A stretch of DNA of 64,000 nt from Pseudomonadota bacterium (GCA_963205315.1 CAUJIO010000056.1:1-64000), one strand, 5' to 3'; shown: positions 36,105 to 46,218, counted from the stretch's first letter. Notes: generated by a model from the sequence alone, not told the origin. A program made the numbers and translations.

Positions 36105-38534
36105 TTACTGATCTGGCATCTTAACCGATGTCTTGTGCTGCGGTGGTTCCGAACTTGGGTTCAATTCGCTTTCTGCCACCGCCCGGCAGACCCGCACAAA
36201 ACTATCCGGGCTAACGGAGATTGAATCAATTCCGCATTCCACCAGGAACCTGGCAAAGTCCGGGTGATCGCTCGGAGCTTGGCCGCACAATCCGACTTTC
36301 GCGCCAGCCTTGTGCGCTTCGGTGATGACATTGCGGATCATCCATTTCACTGCATTATCCTGCTCGTCGAAGGCCGCAGCGAGCTCGGAAGAGTCGCGGT
36401 CAATACCGAGCGTAAGTTGTGTCAAGTCGTTCGACCCGATTGAGAAACCGTCGAAACGCTTGGCGAATTCGGCGGCGAGGATGACGTTCGACGGGATCTC
36501 GCACATCACATAAACTTCGAGCGCCTTTTCGCCACGCTTGAGGCCGTTACTGGCCATCGTCTCCAGCACCTTGTCGGCCTCCGCTACCGAGCGGCAAAAG
36601 GGGATCATGACGATGACGTTTGTGAAACCCATTTCCTCCCGCAACCGCTTGATGGCGCGGCACTCGAGGGCGAAACCTTCACGATAACGTGGCGAGTAAT
36701 AACGCGAGGCCCCCCGGAAGCCTATCATCGGGTTTTCCTCGGCCGGCTCGAATTCCGCCCCTCCAACGAGACTGGCGTACTCGTTCGTCTTGAAGTCGCT
36801 CATCCGGACGATGACGGGCTGCGGGTGCAATGCGGCTGCTATGCGAGCCAGACCCTGTGAAAGTCTATCGACGAAATATTCGGACTTTTCGGGGTAGCCC
36901 GAGGTGAGTTCCTCCATTTCCCGGCGCGCTACCTCGTCTTTCAGTGTGTCAAAGCGGACGAGTGCCATGGGGTGAATACGAATATGGTTGGAGATAACAA
37001 ACTCCATGCGCGCGAGGCCTACCCCGGCCGCGGGCAGCTTCCACCAGCGGAAGGCGGCTGCAGGATTCGCGAGATTCAGCATGATCTGGGTGCGGGTTGC
37101 GGGCAAGCTGCGGATGTCAATGTCTTCGCTACTGATCACCGCCGAAGCCCCGTACACGAAGCCTTCATCGCCCTCCGCGCAAGAGACTGTTACCTGCTGT
37201 TCGGTGTGCAGCACGGTTGTGGCGGTGCCGGTACCGACAATTGCGGGAAGACCCAATTCGCGGCTGACGATGGCCGCGTGCGAGGTACGCCCGCCGTGGT
37301 CGGTGACAATGGCCTTGGCGCGCTTCATGACGGGCACCCAGTCGGGATCCGTTGTCGAAGTAACGAGAATGGCCCCGTCCACAAAGCTGCCGATATCCTT
37401 GACGTCCTCGATGAGGCAGACCGTGCCCTTTACCGCCGCATCACCGATGGCAATGCCTTTGACCAGCGGCTTACCCGCGTTTGCGACTGCGAAACTGCGA
37501 AAAGCCAAGGTGTCGCGCCGGGCCTGAACGGTCTCAGGCCTCGCCTGGACGATAAAGAGTTCACCGGTTTCACCGTCTTTCGCCCACTCCATGTCCATCG
37601 GGCAGCCGTAGTGAGCCTCGATCAAGCGCGCCCAGCGGGCGAGTTGGAGTATCTCAATGTCTGACAGCACCCAGGACTGTCGCTCACTCTTGGACGTCGG
37701 AACGTTGTGCACCGGGCGTTCCGCGCTCTCGGCATAGATCATCTTGATCGCCTTTGAGCCCAGTTTCTTCTCCAAAATGGGGCGCAGGTTCTGGTCATCA
37801 AGGAATGGCTTGAAAACCATGTACTGGTCTGGGTCTACGGCACCTTGCACCACGTTCTCGCCGAGGCCATAGGCTGCATCGATCAGCACAACTTTGTCGA
37901 AACCCGTTTCGGTATCGAGCGAGAACATCACGCCGGAGCTGCCCAGATCCGATCTCACCATGATTTGCACACCGACTGACAGCGCGACGCTCATGTGATC
38001 AAAGCCCTTGGCACGGCGGTAGCTGATGGCACGGTCGGTAAACAGGGACGCGAAGCAGCGGCGGCAGGCGTTGAGAAGGGCGCGCTCACCCGTGATATTT
38101 AAAAAGGTCTCCTGCTGGCCAGCGAAGCTCGCATCGGGAAGGTCCTCTGCTGTGGCACTGGACCGCACAGCTACCGCTGCATTGAACCGGCCTGTTAACT
38201 GGCAGAGGGTTTGATACGCCGTAATGATGGCTGCGGCATCCCGGGCGGGCCAGTTTCCTTTGAGAATGGCGGCGCGGATGGTGGCCCCCGCGTCGGGAAG
38301 GCTGATCGATCCGGCTTCGAACTCAGAAATTGCTGCTAGGATCATACCTTCAAGGTCGTTCGCCTGTAGAAACCTGCGGTAGACGCTGGCTGTCGTTGCA
38401 AAACCCGACGGGACCCGCACCCCCGAGCCCGTCAGTTGACCGATAAGTTCTCCCAGAGAGGCGTTTTTACCGCCAACCCGCGCCACATCTTCCCGACGGA
38501 GCGTCTCGAAACCGATGACGGGCGCCTCTGTCAT
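36105..38534 (-). CDS. ppsA: phosphoenolpyruvate synthase
   Basis: 809 residues; converts pyruvate to PEP with ATP. The N-terminal nucleotide-binding domain starts EDVARVGGKNASLGELIGQL and has VRSSATAEDLPDASFAGQQE; the phosphohistidine is H419 in GGRTSHAAIVS; the C-terminal TIM-barrel domain has FSIGSNDLTQLTLGIDRDS and the active-site GLCGQAPSDHP. The length matches PpsA rather than PPDK. An FNR-type box lies 60 bp upstream. Its place in a metal island with a type II GAPDH suggests an alternative carbon flow under low oxygen. Confidence 0.95.
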   Translation of the reverse strand: MTEAPVIGFETLRREDVARVGGKNASLGELIGQLTGSGVRVPSGFATTASVYRRFLQANDLEGMILAAISEFEAGSISLPDAGATIRAAILKGNWPARDAAAIITAYQTLCQLTGRFNAAVAVRSSATAEDLPDASFAGQQETFLNITGERALLNACRRCFASLFTDRAISYRRAKGFDHMSVALSVGVQIMVRSDLGSSGVMFSLDTETGFDKVVLIDAAYGLGENVVQGAVDPDQYMVFKPFLDDQNLRPILEKKLGSKAIKMIYAESAERPVHNVPTSKSERQSWVLSDIEILQLARWARLIEAHYGCPMDMEWAKDGETGELFIVQARPETVQARRDTLAFRSFAVANAGKPLVKGIAIGDAAVKGTVCLIEDVKDIGSFVDGAILVTSTTDPDWVPVMKRAKAIVTDHGGRTSHAAIVSRELGLPAIVGTGTATTVLHTEQQVTVSCAEGDEGFVYGASAVISSEDIDIRSLPATRTQIMLNLANPAAAFRWWKLPAAGVGLARMEFVISNHIRIHPMALVRFDTLKDEVARREMEELTSGYPEKSEYFVDRLSQGLARIAAALHPQPVIVRMSDFKTNEYASLVGGAEFEPAEENPMIGFRGASRYYSPRYREGFALECRAIKRLREEMGFTNVIVMIPFCRSVAEADKVLETMASNGLKRGEKALEVYVMCEIPSNVILAAEFAKRFDGFSIGSNDLTQLTLGIDRDSSELAAAFDEQDNAVKWMIRNVITEAHKAGAKVGLCGQAPSDHPDFARFLVECGIDSISVSPDSFVRVCRAVAESELNPSSEPPQHKTSVKMPDQ

Positions 38535-38593
38535 GGCGTTTGGTCCTTCCGTAGCTGAGACGCGAAGTGTTATCCCGAAGCCGTGTCGCCGAA

Positions 38594-38607
38594 ATGATCC
38601 AGATCAA
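38594..38607. promoter_or_regulatory. FNR/FixK-type anaerobox
   Basis: ATGATCCAGATCAA matches TTGAT-N4-ATCAA at 9 of 10 positions. It lies in the 214-bp divergent interval, 60 bp before the pps start and 142 bp before the DUF305 gene, so pps is the likelier target. Confidence 0.6.
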
Positions 38608-38748
38608 CCCGTATTATATCACATTTTGCTGCGATAGACCGCGAACTGGACATGTTGTACGTCTACCGGGTCGCGGCTTAGGAATGGTCAATGGTGAACT
38701 TTTGGCGGCAACACGCGTTAGGGAGCGGACTCAACAAGGAGAAAACTC

Positions 38749-39198
38749 ATGTTCGCCCGTATTGCATTGATAAGCTTTTTCGCTGTTCCGTTCATTTCGA
38801 CTGCCGTCCTCGCCCAGGATTCTTCGGGAGCCAATTTCAAGCTTCCTGCAGCATGTGAGCAGGCAGCCCAGATGGGCGGGAAAATGCCCGACATGAACTC
38901 GATGATGCAGGGTATGCAGAACATGGGCGGTCAGATGACCGACGCTACCAAAGGATACATGCAGGCGATGGCGGGCATGCATCCACCCATGATGCAAGGT
39001 GCAATGGCGCAAGACCCCGACGTTGCTTTCAACTGCTCAATGATCGCCCATCATCAGGGCGCGATCGCCATGGCACGAGTCGAACTCCAGTACGGCAAGG
39101 ATGATCAGGCGAAGAAGATGGCTCAAAAAACCATCGATGAACAGTCGAAGGAAGTGGACGAGATGACAAAATGGGTAGAGGAGCACGCCAAAAAGTGA
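38749..39198 (+). CDS. DUF305 copper-island periplasmic protein
   Basis: 149 residues: signal peptide (MFARIALISFFAVPFISTAVLAQ), a Met-rich linker (MPDMNSMMQGMQNMGGQM) and the DUF305 helical domain with MIAHHQGAIAMARVELQYG. The paired His and many Met residues suggest metal binding. The family recurs in copper-resistance clusters and its function is unknown. GGAG ribosome site. Confidence 0.9.
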   Translation: MFARIALISFFAVPFISTAVLAQDSSGANFKLPAACEQAAQMGGKMPDMNSMMQGMQNMGGQMTDATKGYMQAMAGMHPPMMQGAMAQDPDVAFNCSMIAHHQGAIAMARVELQYGKDDQAKKMAQKTIDEQSKEVDEMTKWVEEHAKK

Positions 39199-39377
39199 CG
39201 ATGGCGATTTTCCCGTTGTCGTGGATCGGAATAGAAGCAGTGCTTCCAAGGTTCATCTAGGGTGGTGGACCCTTCCAGTCTCTGCACCATTCCTCGAATC
39301 GCCTAACCGCGCGTCACCTCGGCGCTGGATCTATTTTGTGAAATGCCAGGGGAGCCTTGAGATCGGCCTTCTGTATA

Positions 39378-39527
39378 ATGCCGAGAGCAGGAGTAGTTTT
39401 CTACCGGGGATGTTCCTCACCAGATTCAAGCAACGTTGTGGAAGATGCACTCCGGCTCCTCAAGCGGCAAGATGGCCCGCGTCTGGAGGACAAGATGGAC
39501 GGTGCAGCTACCGGCGCGAGCCAGTAG
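39378..39527 (+). CDS. possible 49-residue protein before the GAPDH gene
   Basis: A short frame (MPRAGVVFYRGCSSPDSS ... VEDALRLLKRQDGPRLEDKM) reads like protein, with an amphipathic helix, but lacks a strong ribosome site and homology. It may be a remnant. The other longer frame here (39221-39538) is less protein-like. The rest of 39199-39563 holds nothing else I can support. Confidence 0.3.
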   Translation: MPRAGVVFYRGCSSPDSSNVVEDALRLLKRQDGPRLEDKMDGAATGASQ

Positions 39528-39563
39528 CCAGCGCTTGATTTCGCACTTACCGAGGAGGGACGG

Positions 39564-40613
39564 ATGTCGAAGATTCGTGTTGCCATTAATGGCTATGGTG
39601 TGATCGGAAAGCGGGTCGCGCTCGCCGTAGGCACGCAGGACGATATGGAAGTAGCGGGAGTATGCGACGTTACCACCGACTGGCGGCTACGGCCTTGGCT
39701 TTCTACAGGAGGGAAGTTGTTCGCCGCTGACGAAGCCCACGCAACGGATATGGCAAAGGCTGGTCTGAAGCTCGACGGCACCCTTCGCGAGCTGTTGGGA
39801 CAATGCGATATCATTGTTGATTGCACACCTAAACGCGTTGCGGCGTCCAATGTGACGCTCTACCGCGAGCAAGGTAAGAAGTTCATCGTGCAAGGTGGCG
39901 AAAAGCACAATGTCACGGGGCATTCTTTCGTAGCTGAGACATCATACGGCTCCGCTCTGGGACGGGATTCCACCCGGGTTGTATCCTGCAATACCACCTC
40001 GATCGTCAGAACGCTTTCAGCGCTAAAGCGCGCAGGACTCCTAAAACGTGCCCGGGGAACGCTGCTGCGCAGGGCGACAGATCCCTGGGAAAGCCATCTT
40101 GGCGGTATTATGAACACGCTGGTTCCAGAACCTGAGATTCCCAGCCATCAAGGGCCTGATGCCCAGACGGTCGACCCCGAACTCGACGTTGTTACAATGG
40201 CAGTTATGGTACCCGAGACACTTGCCCACCTTCACTACTGGTCCGTAGAGATGCCGCGCGCTGCCAGTAAGGACGAAGTGATTGCCGCTTTTAGCACATC
40301 GTCCCGCATTGCGCTAATACGCTACGGCGATGGGTTTAGCGGCATCAACACGGTCAAGGAGTTGACTTCCGATCTCGGGCGCCCCTTTTCCAATCTCTAT
40401 GAAGTGGCCCTGTGGCGGGACATGCTTAAGGTACAAGGTAACGAACTGTTCTATGCTTACATGGTGGATAACCAGGCAATCGTGATCCCGGAAACGATTG
40501 ATGCCATCCGAGCACTTACCCGAGCAGAAGTCGATGCCCTCTCCTCCATCGAGCGTACCAATGCGTCGCTGGGAATTGGAGCGGCGCCTCTGTTGGGGCC
40601 TTCGAGGGGGTAG
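39564..40613 (+). CDS. type II (archaeal-like) glyceraldehyde-3-phosphate dehydrogenase
   Basis: 349 residues. Unlike bacterial GapA it follows the archaeal pattern: VAINGYGVIGKRVALAV, DCTPKRVAASN, GGEKHNVTGHSFVAETSYG and catalytic C142 in SCNTTSIVRT. The C-terminal PETLAHLHYWSVEMPR also fits. Type II enzymes usually accept NADP as well as NAD. It begins 8 bp after GAGGAGGG, a very strong ribosome site. Not part of the usual bacterial glycolytic cluster; likely acquired with the island. Confidence 0.93.
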   Translation: MSKIRVAINGYGVIGKRVALAVGTQDDMEVAGVCDVTTDWRLRPWLSTGGKLFAADEAHATDMAKAGLKLDGTLRELLGQCDIIVDCTPKRVAASNVTLYREQGKKFIVQGGEKHNVTGHSFVAETSYGSALGRDSTRVVSCNTTSIVRTLSALKRAGLLKRARGTLLRRATDPWESHLGGIMNTLVPEPEIPSHQGPDAQTVDPELDVVTMAVMVPETLAHLHYWSVEMPRAASKDEVIAAFSTSSRIALIRYGDGFSGINTVKELTSDLGRPFSNLYEVALWRDMLKVQGNELFYAYMVDNQAIVIPETIDAIRALTRAEVDALSSIERTNASLGIGAAPLLGPSRG

Positions 40614-40637
40614 CGCTCAATGAGAAATCCTATGCGG

Positions 40638-41141
40638 TCAATTGCCGGAATGCGAGTAACGAAAGGGGAAAGATATTGCCGTCTTACGTTCGGGCAATAA
40701 GACCTTGAACACCAAGTCGTAGAGATCTGGGCCGGCCAATCTAACGAATATTCCCCAGGTGACGGAATCCGCAATTGTCATTGGTTCGAGATTGAGCCAG
40801 GTTGCGCCGACATGGCCCAAGCCCATGATGCTCACCGACATTTGAGCGGACTCAATCCGTTTGCCGGACGCCGCGTCGAAGAGGGCCAATATGAGATGGT
40901 ACTGGTGCTGTCCCTCGGGAGAGCCACCGTGCATGCTGCCCTCGGCGTGAGACTCCGGATGACCCCGTACAACAGCGGCGGGCAGCACGCCAAAATAGGC
41001 GAGAACCCCTTCCACGATCATTGAGTTGCCCTTTCCGTTGTCCTGCGCCGACGCGGCACGCGACAGCGCAGCCGCCAGTATCGAGGCACAGGTCGTGACA
41101 ATTGCGTTCCGGCGCGAAACGATCGACCGTACTCGGCTCAT
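40638..41141 (-). CDS. exported protein of unknown function
   Basis: 167 residues from MSRVRSIVSRRNAIVTTC. A twin-Arg-like signal ends near ASAQ; the mature part has a His/Met-rich loop (HPESHAEGSMHGGSPEGQHQYHLIL) and beta-rich strands with MGLGHVGATWL. The His cluster suggests metal binding. I do not recognise the family. It is convergent with the GAPDH gene (24 bp apart). Confidence 0.65.
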   Translation of the reverse strand: MSRVRSIVSRRNAIVTTCASILAAALSRAASAQDNGKGNSMIVEGVLAYFGVLPAAVVRGHPESHAEGSMHGGSPEGQHQYHLILALFDAASGKRIESAQMSVSIMGLGHVGATWLNLEPMTIADSVTWGIFVRLAGPDLYDLVFKVLLPERKTAISFPFRYSHSGN

Positions 41142-41440
41142 GCTCTTGCCTCCTCTATGTTCCGGCGTCGAGAAATCGACGAGGAAAATGCCGTCTTTGA
41201 TCAGGCTGCTGCACAACACGGTCAAATTGACTTTCCGGTGTCGATTTCACCTGTCTCCTGTGCAGGCTACATTACTGCCCCCATCGTGTCGGCGAAAGCC
41301 ACCCTTTTCTGGAGACATGGTGCTCTGCGGGAACTGGTGGAGTTCCCGGCGCCAGATGTTAGTATGCAAGAACTGAGGCACGGACATGGGGTCGTGATGT
41401 TGGACGTCCACGCCTGGATTTCGACGAATGGGGAAAGACG

Positions 41441-42160
41441 ATGTGTCTGTCGGCTGGTGTCAGTTTTGCGGCCAGCGCGCTGTTGACGGTGGGGGGCGCG
41501 GCGATAGTCGTCAGGGCGTTGCGACGTAACTGGCGCTACCTCCCCATCGGGCTGATGCCCCTTTTTGCGGGCGTCCAGCAGTTCATGGAGGGTAACGTCT
41601 GGATGGGGGTCAACAGTGGCGATCATGCCACGATGGTCTGGGGTGCAATGGGTTTCATCTTTTTCACCTGGTTCATGTGGCCCTTCTGGATTCCTTTCGC
41701 AGTCTGGACACTCGAACCGCCGCAGAGTCGCCGTCGGTGGTTGTTCCTGGTGATGACCGGGGTCGGGCTGGCGCTCGGTCTGCTCCTCTATATCCCGCAC
41801 GGGGCCGGAACTGACTGGCTTGTCGTGACGGTCAATCGCAATTCGCTTGCTTACGAGAACTCGATGTTGCTCGACCAGTTCCTGCCGCGCTGGCTCACTT
41901 ACGCCCTCTACGTCTTCCTGATCGTCGCGCCGCCCGCGCTGTCCTATTATCGCCACATGCGGCATTTCGCTTGGACAGTAATTGTCGTCCTCGTGCTGGA
42001 CGTGACCTTGTTACGCTACGCGTATATTTCGTTCTTCTGCCTTCTTGCGGGGCTGGCAACGGTTCACCTTGCCTGGATCATTCTGACCAACAAGTGCGCC
42101 GAAGAGTGTCCGGAACTCTTCGGACATGCTGCTGCTCCAAAACCTGCAGCATTCCAATAG
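41441..42160 (+). CDS. DUF6629 membrane protein
   Basis: 239 residues with about seven hydrophobic segments. MCLSAGVSFAASALLTVGG and LMPLFAGVQQFMEGNVW match DUF6629, a family of unknown integral membrane proteins that often sit with stress genes. GGGGAAAG lies about 6 bases before the ATG. The Cys near the start (MCLSAG) is conserved in the family. Confidence 0.85.
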   Translation: MCLSAGVSFAASALLTVGGAAIVVRALRRNWRYLPIGLMPLFAGVQQFMEGNVWMGVNSGDHATMVWGAMGFIFFTWFMWPFWIPFAVWTLEPPQSRRRWLFLVMTGVGLALGLLLYIPHGAGTDWLVVTVNRNSLAYENSMLLDQFLPRWLTYALYVFLIVAPPALSYYRHMRHFAWTVIVVLVLDVTLLRYAYISFFCLLAGLATVHLAWIILTNKCAEECPELFGHAAAPKPAAFQ

Positions 42161-42288
42161 GGGCGAGTGCAGCAGCTCGTCAGCAACCCTCACGCTATGC
42201 CAGAACATTCTATCAAGCCGCCGGCATAGCGTGTCCGATGGTGGTGAGCCGGTCCGACTGGCCTGCAACTCTCTAGCCAACCTTGAGA

Positions 42289-43293
42289 CTATACCACGGC
42301 GTTCCGGGGCGCTCCCGCCAGGAATGCCTCGATGTTGTCTAGCGTCGTCTGGATGATGCGATGGAGAGCGGCCTCCGTGTTGTAGGCGTTGTGCGGCGTG
42401 ATGATGACGTTCTGCATTCGCAGCAGGAGGTGATCTGCCAGCAATGTCTTTAGTTCCGCCCCGGCGAGAGCGCGTCTGGACCTCAAGATCTCTGCCTCGT
42501 CCCGGAGCAAGGGTTCCCCCGGAACCACGTCCAGCCCGGCTCCCCACAGAATACCTGTTTGCAATGCCCACAGCAGAGCTTCAGCATCGACAATGTTTCC
42601 ACGGGCGGTGTTGATGAGAATGCTCCCGCGCTTCATGCTGGCGAATGCGCTCCGATCGAGCAAATTCAAGGTCTGAGGAGTTGCTGGGAGATGTATAGTA
42701 ACCACGTCCGATGTCGCCAGGAGCTCTTGCAGGCTCAGGTAGACGAAGCCGATCGCTCTTGCGGATTCATCATCCTGTCTCTTGTCGTAGGCGACCACCT
42801 CCATGCCGAAGCCGCGGCCAATCTGCGCGGCCCTGCGGCCGATCCGCCCAGTGCCAAGGACTCCCAGGCGTCTTCCCTGGAGTTCAATCCCACGCAGTTG
42901 CTTCCGGTCGAAATCGAGCCGTTGCACTCGTGCCAGGCTTTCCGGAATTTTTCTGGCTACGCTTAGGAGGAGGGCAAAAGCGTGTTCCGCTACGGTGGCA
43001 TCCCCGTAATCAGGTACGTTGCAGACTCTTATTCCGCGCTCCCTGCAGTATTCGAGATCGATATGATCCACACCGGTGGAACGGGTGGCGATGAGTGTCA
43101 GACGCGGGAATGCCTTCAAGAGAGGAGAAGTCAGCTGGGACCCAATGAAAACGCTGATCACCTTGGCCTCGGTGAACTGCTTTGCGGTCTCCGGTGTGAG
43201 TGGCTCCCGCGTACAGTGGAAGTCATGGAGGCCGCGTAGGCGCTCGCAACCCCGCTCCTCCCAGTCCTCGGTTTCAAAGACAACGATTTGCAT
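42289..43293 (-). CDS. D-2-hydroxyacid dehydrogenase
   Basis: 334 residues of the D-isomer-specific family: N-terminal catalytic half, a Rossmann core with LGVLGTGRIGRRAAQIGRG, RSTGVDHIDLEYC, INTARGNIVD and the active-site NVIITPHNAYNTEAA (His). Reduces a 2-keto acid such as pyruvate with NADH, probably a fermentative D-lactate dehydrogenase type. With pps and the GAPDH it forms a small carbon-metabolism set inside the metal island. Confidence 0.92.
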   Translation of the reverse strand: MQIVVFETEDWEERGCERLRGLHDFHCTREPLTPETAKQFTEAKVISVFIGSQLTSPLLKAFPRLTLIATRSTGVDHIDLEYCRERGIRVCNVPDYGDATVAEHAFALLLSVARKIPESLARVQRLDFDRKQLRGIELQGRRLGVLGTGRIGRRAAQIGRGFGMEVVAYDKRQDDESARAIGFVYLSLQELLATSDVVTIHLPATPQTLNLLDRSAFASMKRGSILINTARGNIVDAEALLWALQTGILWGAGLDVVPGEPLLRDEAEILRSRRALAGAELKTLLADHLLLRMQNVIITPHNAYNTEAALHRIIQTTLDNIEAFLAGAPRNAVV

Positions 43294-43344
43294 GAATCAG
43301 ACTCCGCGGAGAGGGGCACCCCATCGTCAGAGGTGCCCCGAGCG

Positions 43345-43539
43345 CTAGGCGGCAGTGTTTGGGTAGCCTGCGTCTAACAATGCCTTAGAGATGCTGGGTA
43401 CCTGAGCCGCCGTCGTCACCTCAACGGTCTTGCTTGGCAAATCCACTTTGACGTCAGCCGTGGGATCAACGGCCCTGATTGCCTTTGTGATGACACCGGC
43501 GCAGTGGCCGCAGCTCATATCTGGCACATTGAGTTTCAT
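43345..43539 (-). CDS. copZ: copper chaperone CopZ
   Basis: 64 residues: a single HMA domain with the metal site [14 protein letters not shown] and the beta-alpha-beta-beta-alpha-beta order. Carries Cu(I) in the cytoplasm to CopA. ATG at 43539 chosen because GGAG lies 9 bases upstream and the domain starts there; the longer in-frame reading runs through the promoter. It diverges from copA with its own CueR-type promoter. Confidence 0.93.
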   Translation of the reverse strand: MKLNVPDMSCGHCAGVITKAIRAVDPTADVKVDLPSKTVEVTTAAQVPSISKALLDAGYPNTAA

Positions 43540-43585
43540 CGTCAGGTTCTCCATTTCAGCAGAGAAAGTTTTTTCTGCCTCCCTG

Positions 43586-43616
43586 TAGATAAGGGTTCCA
43601 ACGCTGGCAAGGTCAA
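43586..43616 (-). promoter_or_regulatory. CueR-type promoter of copZ
   Basis: On the minus strand: TTGACC, a 19-bp spacer containing the CueR half-sites CTTGCC-N5-TGGAAC, then TATCTA. About 47 bp before the copZ start. It is the mirror image of the copA promoter. Confidence 0.75.
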
Positions 43617-43639
43617 GGGGAGCGCAACCCTTTTTTCTC

Positions 43640-43670
43640 TTGACCTTGCCAGCATGGGAAGCCTCATACA
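43640..43670 (+). promoter_or_regulatory. CueR-type promoter of copA
   Basis: On the plus strand: TTGACC, a 19-bp spacer with CTTGCC-N5-GGGAAG, then CATACA. About 47 bp before the copA start. The 15-bp arm CTTGACCTTGCCAGC is repeated exactly, inverted, in the copZ promoter at 43603-43617. Confidence 0.75.
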
Positions 43671-43716
43671 TGGAACAGATTGTTCAAGAGGCTCAGGTGA
43701 GCCGGGAGTATCTGTG

Positions 43717-46218
43717 ATGGAGCTGAGTTTTCCGGTTGAGGGAATGACCTGTGCCTCATGTGTGAGGCGCGTGGAAAAGGCGATTGAAGGAGTGCCCGGT
43801 GTTTCGCGAGCCGCCGTCAACCTCGCGACGGAGCGGGCAGACGTGATTTTCCGGGAGCGAGCAAAGATTGCTGAAGTTGTGAAGGCGGTCCAGAACGCGG
43901 GTTATGAAGTCCCCCGCAAGCGGCTTGAGTTTTCGATCGGAGGCATGACCTGTGCCTCCTGCGTGAACCGGGTGGAGAGGGCAATATCCGATGTGCCGGG
44001 CGTGCTCGAGGCCTCGGTAAATCTTGCCACGGAAAGAGCGAGCCTTGAAGTCGTTTCCGGCACGCGGCTGGTGGATATCGGCCTTGCTGTGCGGAAGGCG
44101 GGCTACGAGGCCCGGCTAGTTGAAGATCAGGCCGCGGCAGCGACCGGTGGGCAGTCCAGCAAGGACCTGGAACTGCGGCGCCTCACGCGCGATGTTGTCA
44201 TCGCCGCTGTGTTCACGCTGCCCCTCTTCGTGCTCGAGATGGGGATCCACGTCCTCCCCGGCCTCCACGAGTTGCTGATGTCAACCTTGGATCAGCGGAC
44301 ACTCTACTTGGTCTACTTTGTGTTCGCCAGCATTGTCCAGTTCGGGCCGGGTCTCCGCTTCTACCTCAAAGGGGTGCCAGCCCTGCTTCGACTTGCCCCG
44401 GACATGAATTCCCTCGTTGTCTTAGGCTCCACCGCAGCGTGGGGCTACTCTGTGGTCGCCACCTTCGCGCCCCACCTGTTGCCTCACGGAACCGTAAACG
44501 TCTATTACGAAGCTTCATCCGTGATCGTGACGCTGATCCTTCTGGGCCGTTTCCTCGAGGCAAAGGCCAAGGGGCGAACCAGCGAGGCCATTCGCAAGCT
44601 TGTCGGTCTGCAGGCCAAGTCCGCCCGCGTGGAGCGGGCCGGTGAGTTCACGGAGGTTCCGCTTGAACAGGTGGTGCAGGGAGACATCGTTCAGGTGCGG
44701 CCCGGCGAGCGCGTTCCGGTCGACGGCGAAGTTTCCACGGGTGCGTCTTTCGTCGACGAGTCGATGATCACCGGTGAGCCGGTTCCCGTGTCGAAGACGG
44801 AAGGCTCGGAGGTGGTGGGCGGCACCATCAACAAGAACGGCAGCTTCACCTATCGCGCTACGAAGGTCGGCGCCGATATGTTGCTGTCGCAGATCATTCG
44901 GATGGTCGAAGCGGCCCAGGGATCCAAACTGCCCATTCAGGCGAGGGTTGACCAGATTACCGCATGGTTCGTTCCGGCTGTGATGCTTGCTGCCATTGCA
45001 ACGTTCGGTGTCTGGATCGCCTTCGGGCCCGCGCCCGCGCTAAGCTTCGGGATTGTCAATGCCGTGGCCGTACTCATCATTGCGTGTCCCTGTGCCATGG
45101 GACTTGCAACACCGACGTCCATCATGGTGGGGACAGGGCGCGCAGCCGAACTCGGAATCCTGTTCCGCAAGGGCGAGGCGCTGCAGAGTTTGCGGGACGC
45201 AGAGATCATTGCGCTCGACAAGACCGGTACGCTGACGGAAGGCCGCCCCGAGTTGACAGATTTCGTGGTTGCGGATGGTTTTGATGCGGTTAGCTTGCTT
45301 CCCCTGGTGGCGGCTGTGGAGAGCCAGTCGGAACACCCGATCGCTGCCGCAATCGTTGCTGCAGCCAAGCGAAGCGGGTACGCCATACCCACGGTTTCGA
45401 GCTTCGAAGCTGTGCCCGGCTACGGCGCCCATGCGCTTGTGGAGGGCCGGGACGTCGCTGTGGGTGCCGACCGGTACATGCAGCAGTTGGGCATTGATAC
45501 GACCCGGTTTTCGGCGATGGCAGAGAAGCTGGGAAGCGAGGGCAAGTCACCGCTCTACGCCACGGTTGACGGTGCCCTTGCAGCGGTTATCGCCGTTGCC
45601 GATCCGATCAAGCCATCGACGCATTCCGCGATTGCCGCGCTTCACAAGCTCGGCCTGAGGGTGGCTATGATCACTGGGGACAACCGGCGCACCGCGGAAG
45701 CGATCGGACGCATACTCGGCATCGATGAGATCGCCGCCGAAGTGCTGCCTCAGGGCAAGGTCGAAGTCATCAAGCAATGGAAGGTCATGGGGCGCAAGGT
45801 GGCCTTCGTTGGGGATGGCATCAACGATGCGCCTGCACTGGCGGAGGCCGACGTTGGGCTGGCAATCGGCACAGGCACCGACATTGCCATTGAAAGTGCG
45901 GACGTCGTTCTGATGTCAGGTGACCTTCAGGGGGTCCCGAACGCCATTGGACTGTCGCAGGCTACCATCCGGAACATCAAGGAAAACCTCTTCTGGGCAT
46001 TCGCTTACAACGTGCTCCTGATCCCAGTGGCTGCAGGTGTCCTTTATCCCTTCACGGGGACGCTTCTCTCGCCAATCCTTGCAGCGGGTGCCATGGCGCT
46101 CTCCAGTGTGTTTGTTCTGACAAATGCGCTGCGGCTCCGGCGTTTCAGGCCGGCCTACAAGGTTCGATTGGCAAATGCGGGGAGAGTATCACCTGTCACG
46201 GCGCAAACCCTGGGGTAG
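43717..46218 (+). CDS. copA: Cu(I)-exporting P1B-type ATPase CopA
   Basis: 833 residues. Two HMA domains ([16 protein letters not shown] near residue 8 and [16 protein letters not shown] near 76), eight membrane helices, C457-P-C459 in helix 6, phosphorylated D501 in DKTGTLTEG and hinge [10 protein letters not shown]. The helix 7 and 8 pattern ([14 protein letters not shown], then [22 protein letters not shown]) is that of Cu(I) pumps, unlike zntA in this window. ATG at 43717 preceded by GGGAG. cueR follows 42 bp downstream on the same strand. Confidence 0.96.
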   Translation: MELSFPVEGMTCASCVRRVEKAIEGVPGVSRAAVNLATERADVIFRERAKIAEVVKAVQNAGYEVPRKRLEFSIGGMTCASCVNRVERAISDVPGVLEASVNLATERASLEVVSGTRLVDIGLAVRKAGYEARLVEDQAAAATGGQSSKDLELRRLTRDVVIAAVFTLPLFVLEMGIHVLPGLHELLMSTLDQRTLYLVYFVFASIVQFGPGLRFYLKGVPALLRLAPDMNSLVVLGSTAAWGYSVVATFAPHLLPHGTVNVYYEASSVIVTLILLGRFLEAKAKGRTSEAIRKLVGLQAKSARVERAGEFTEVPLEQVVQGDIVQVRPGERVPVDGEVSTGASFVDESMITGEPVPVSKTEGSEVVGGTINKNGSFTYRATKVGADMLLSQIIRMVEAAQGSKLPIQARVDQITAWFVPAVMLAAIATFGVWIAFGPAPALSFGIVNAVAVLIIACPCAMGLATPTSIMVGTGRAAELGILFRKGEALQSLRDAEIIALDKTGTLTEGRPELTDFVVADGFDAVSLLPLVAAVESQSEHPIAAAIVAAAKRSGYAIPTVSSFEAVPGYGAHALVEGRDVAVGADRYMQQLGIDTTRFSAMAEKLGSEGKSPLYATVDGALAAVIAVADPIKPSTHSAIAALHKLGLRVAMITGDNRRTAEAIGRILGIDEIAAEVLPQGKVEVIKQWKVMGRKVAFVGDGINDAPALAEADVGLAIGTGTDIAIESADVVLMSGDLQGVPNAIGLSQATIRNIKENLFWAFAYNVLLIPVAAGVLYPFTGTLLSPILAAGAMALSSVFVLTNALRLRRFRPAYKVRLANAGRVSPVTAQTLG

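Noticed and set aside
39221-39538. 105-codon plus-strand frame before GAPDH
   Set aside because: Arg/Ser/Pro-rich with no recognisable domain; the shorter frame at 39378 reads more like protein.
41157-41486. Plus-strand frame of 109 codons before DUF6629
   Set aside because: Overlaps the DUF6629 start in another frame and the start region of the exported protein gene; composition is not protein-like and it has no ribosome site.
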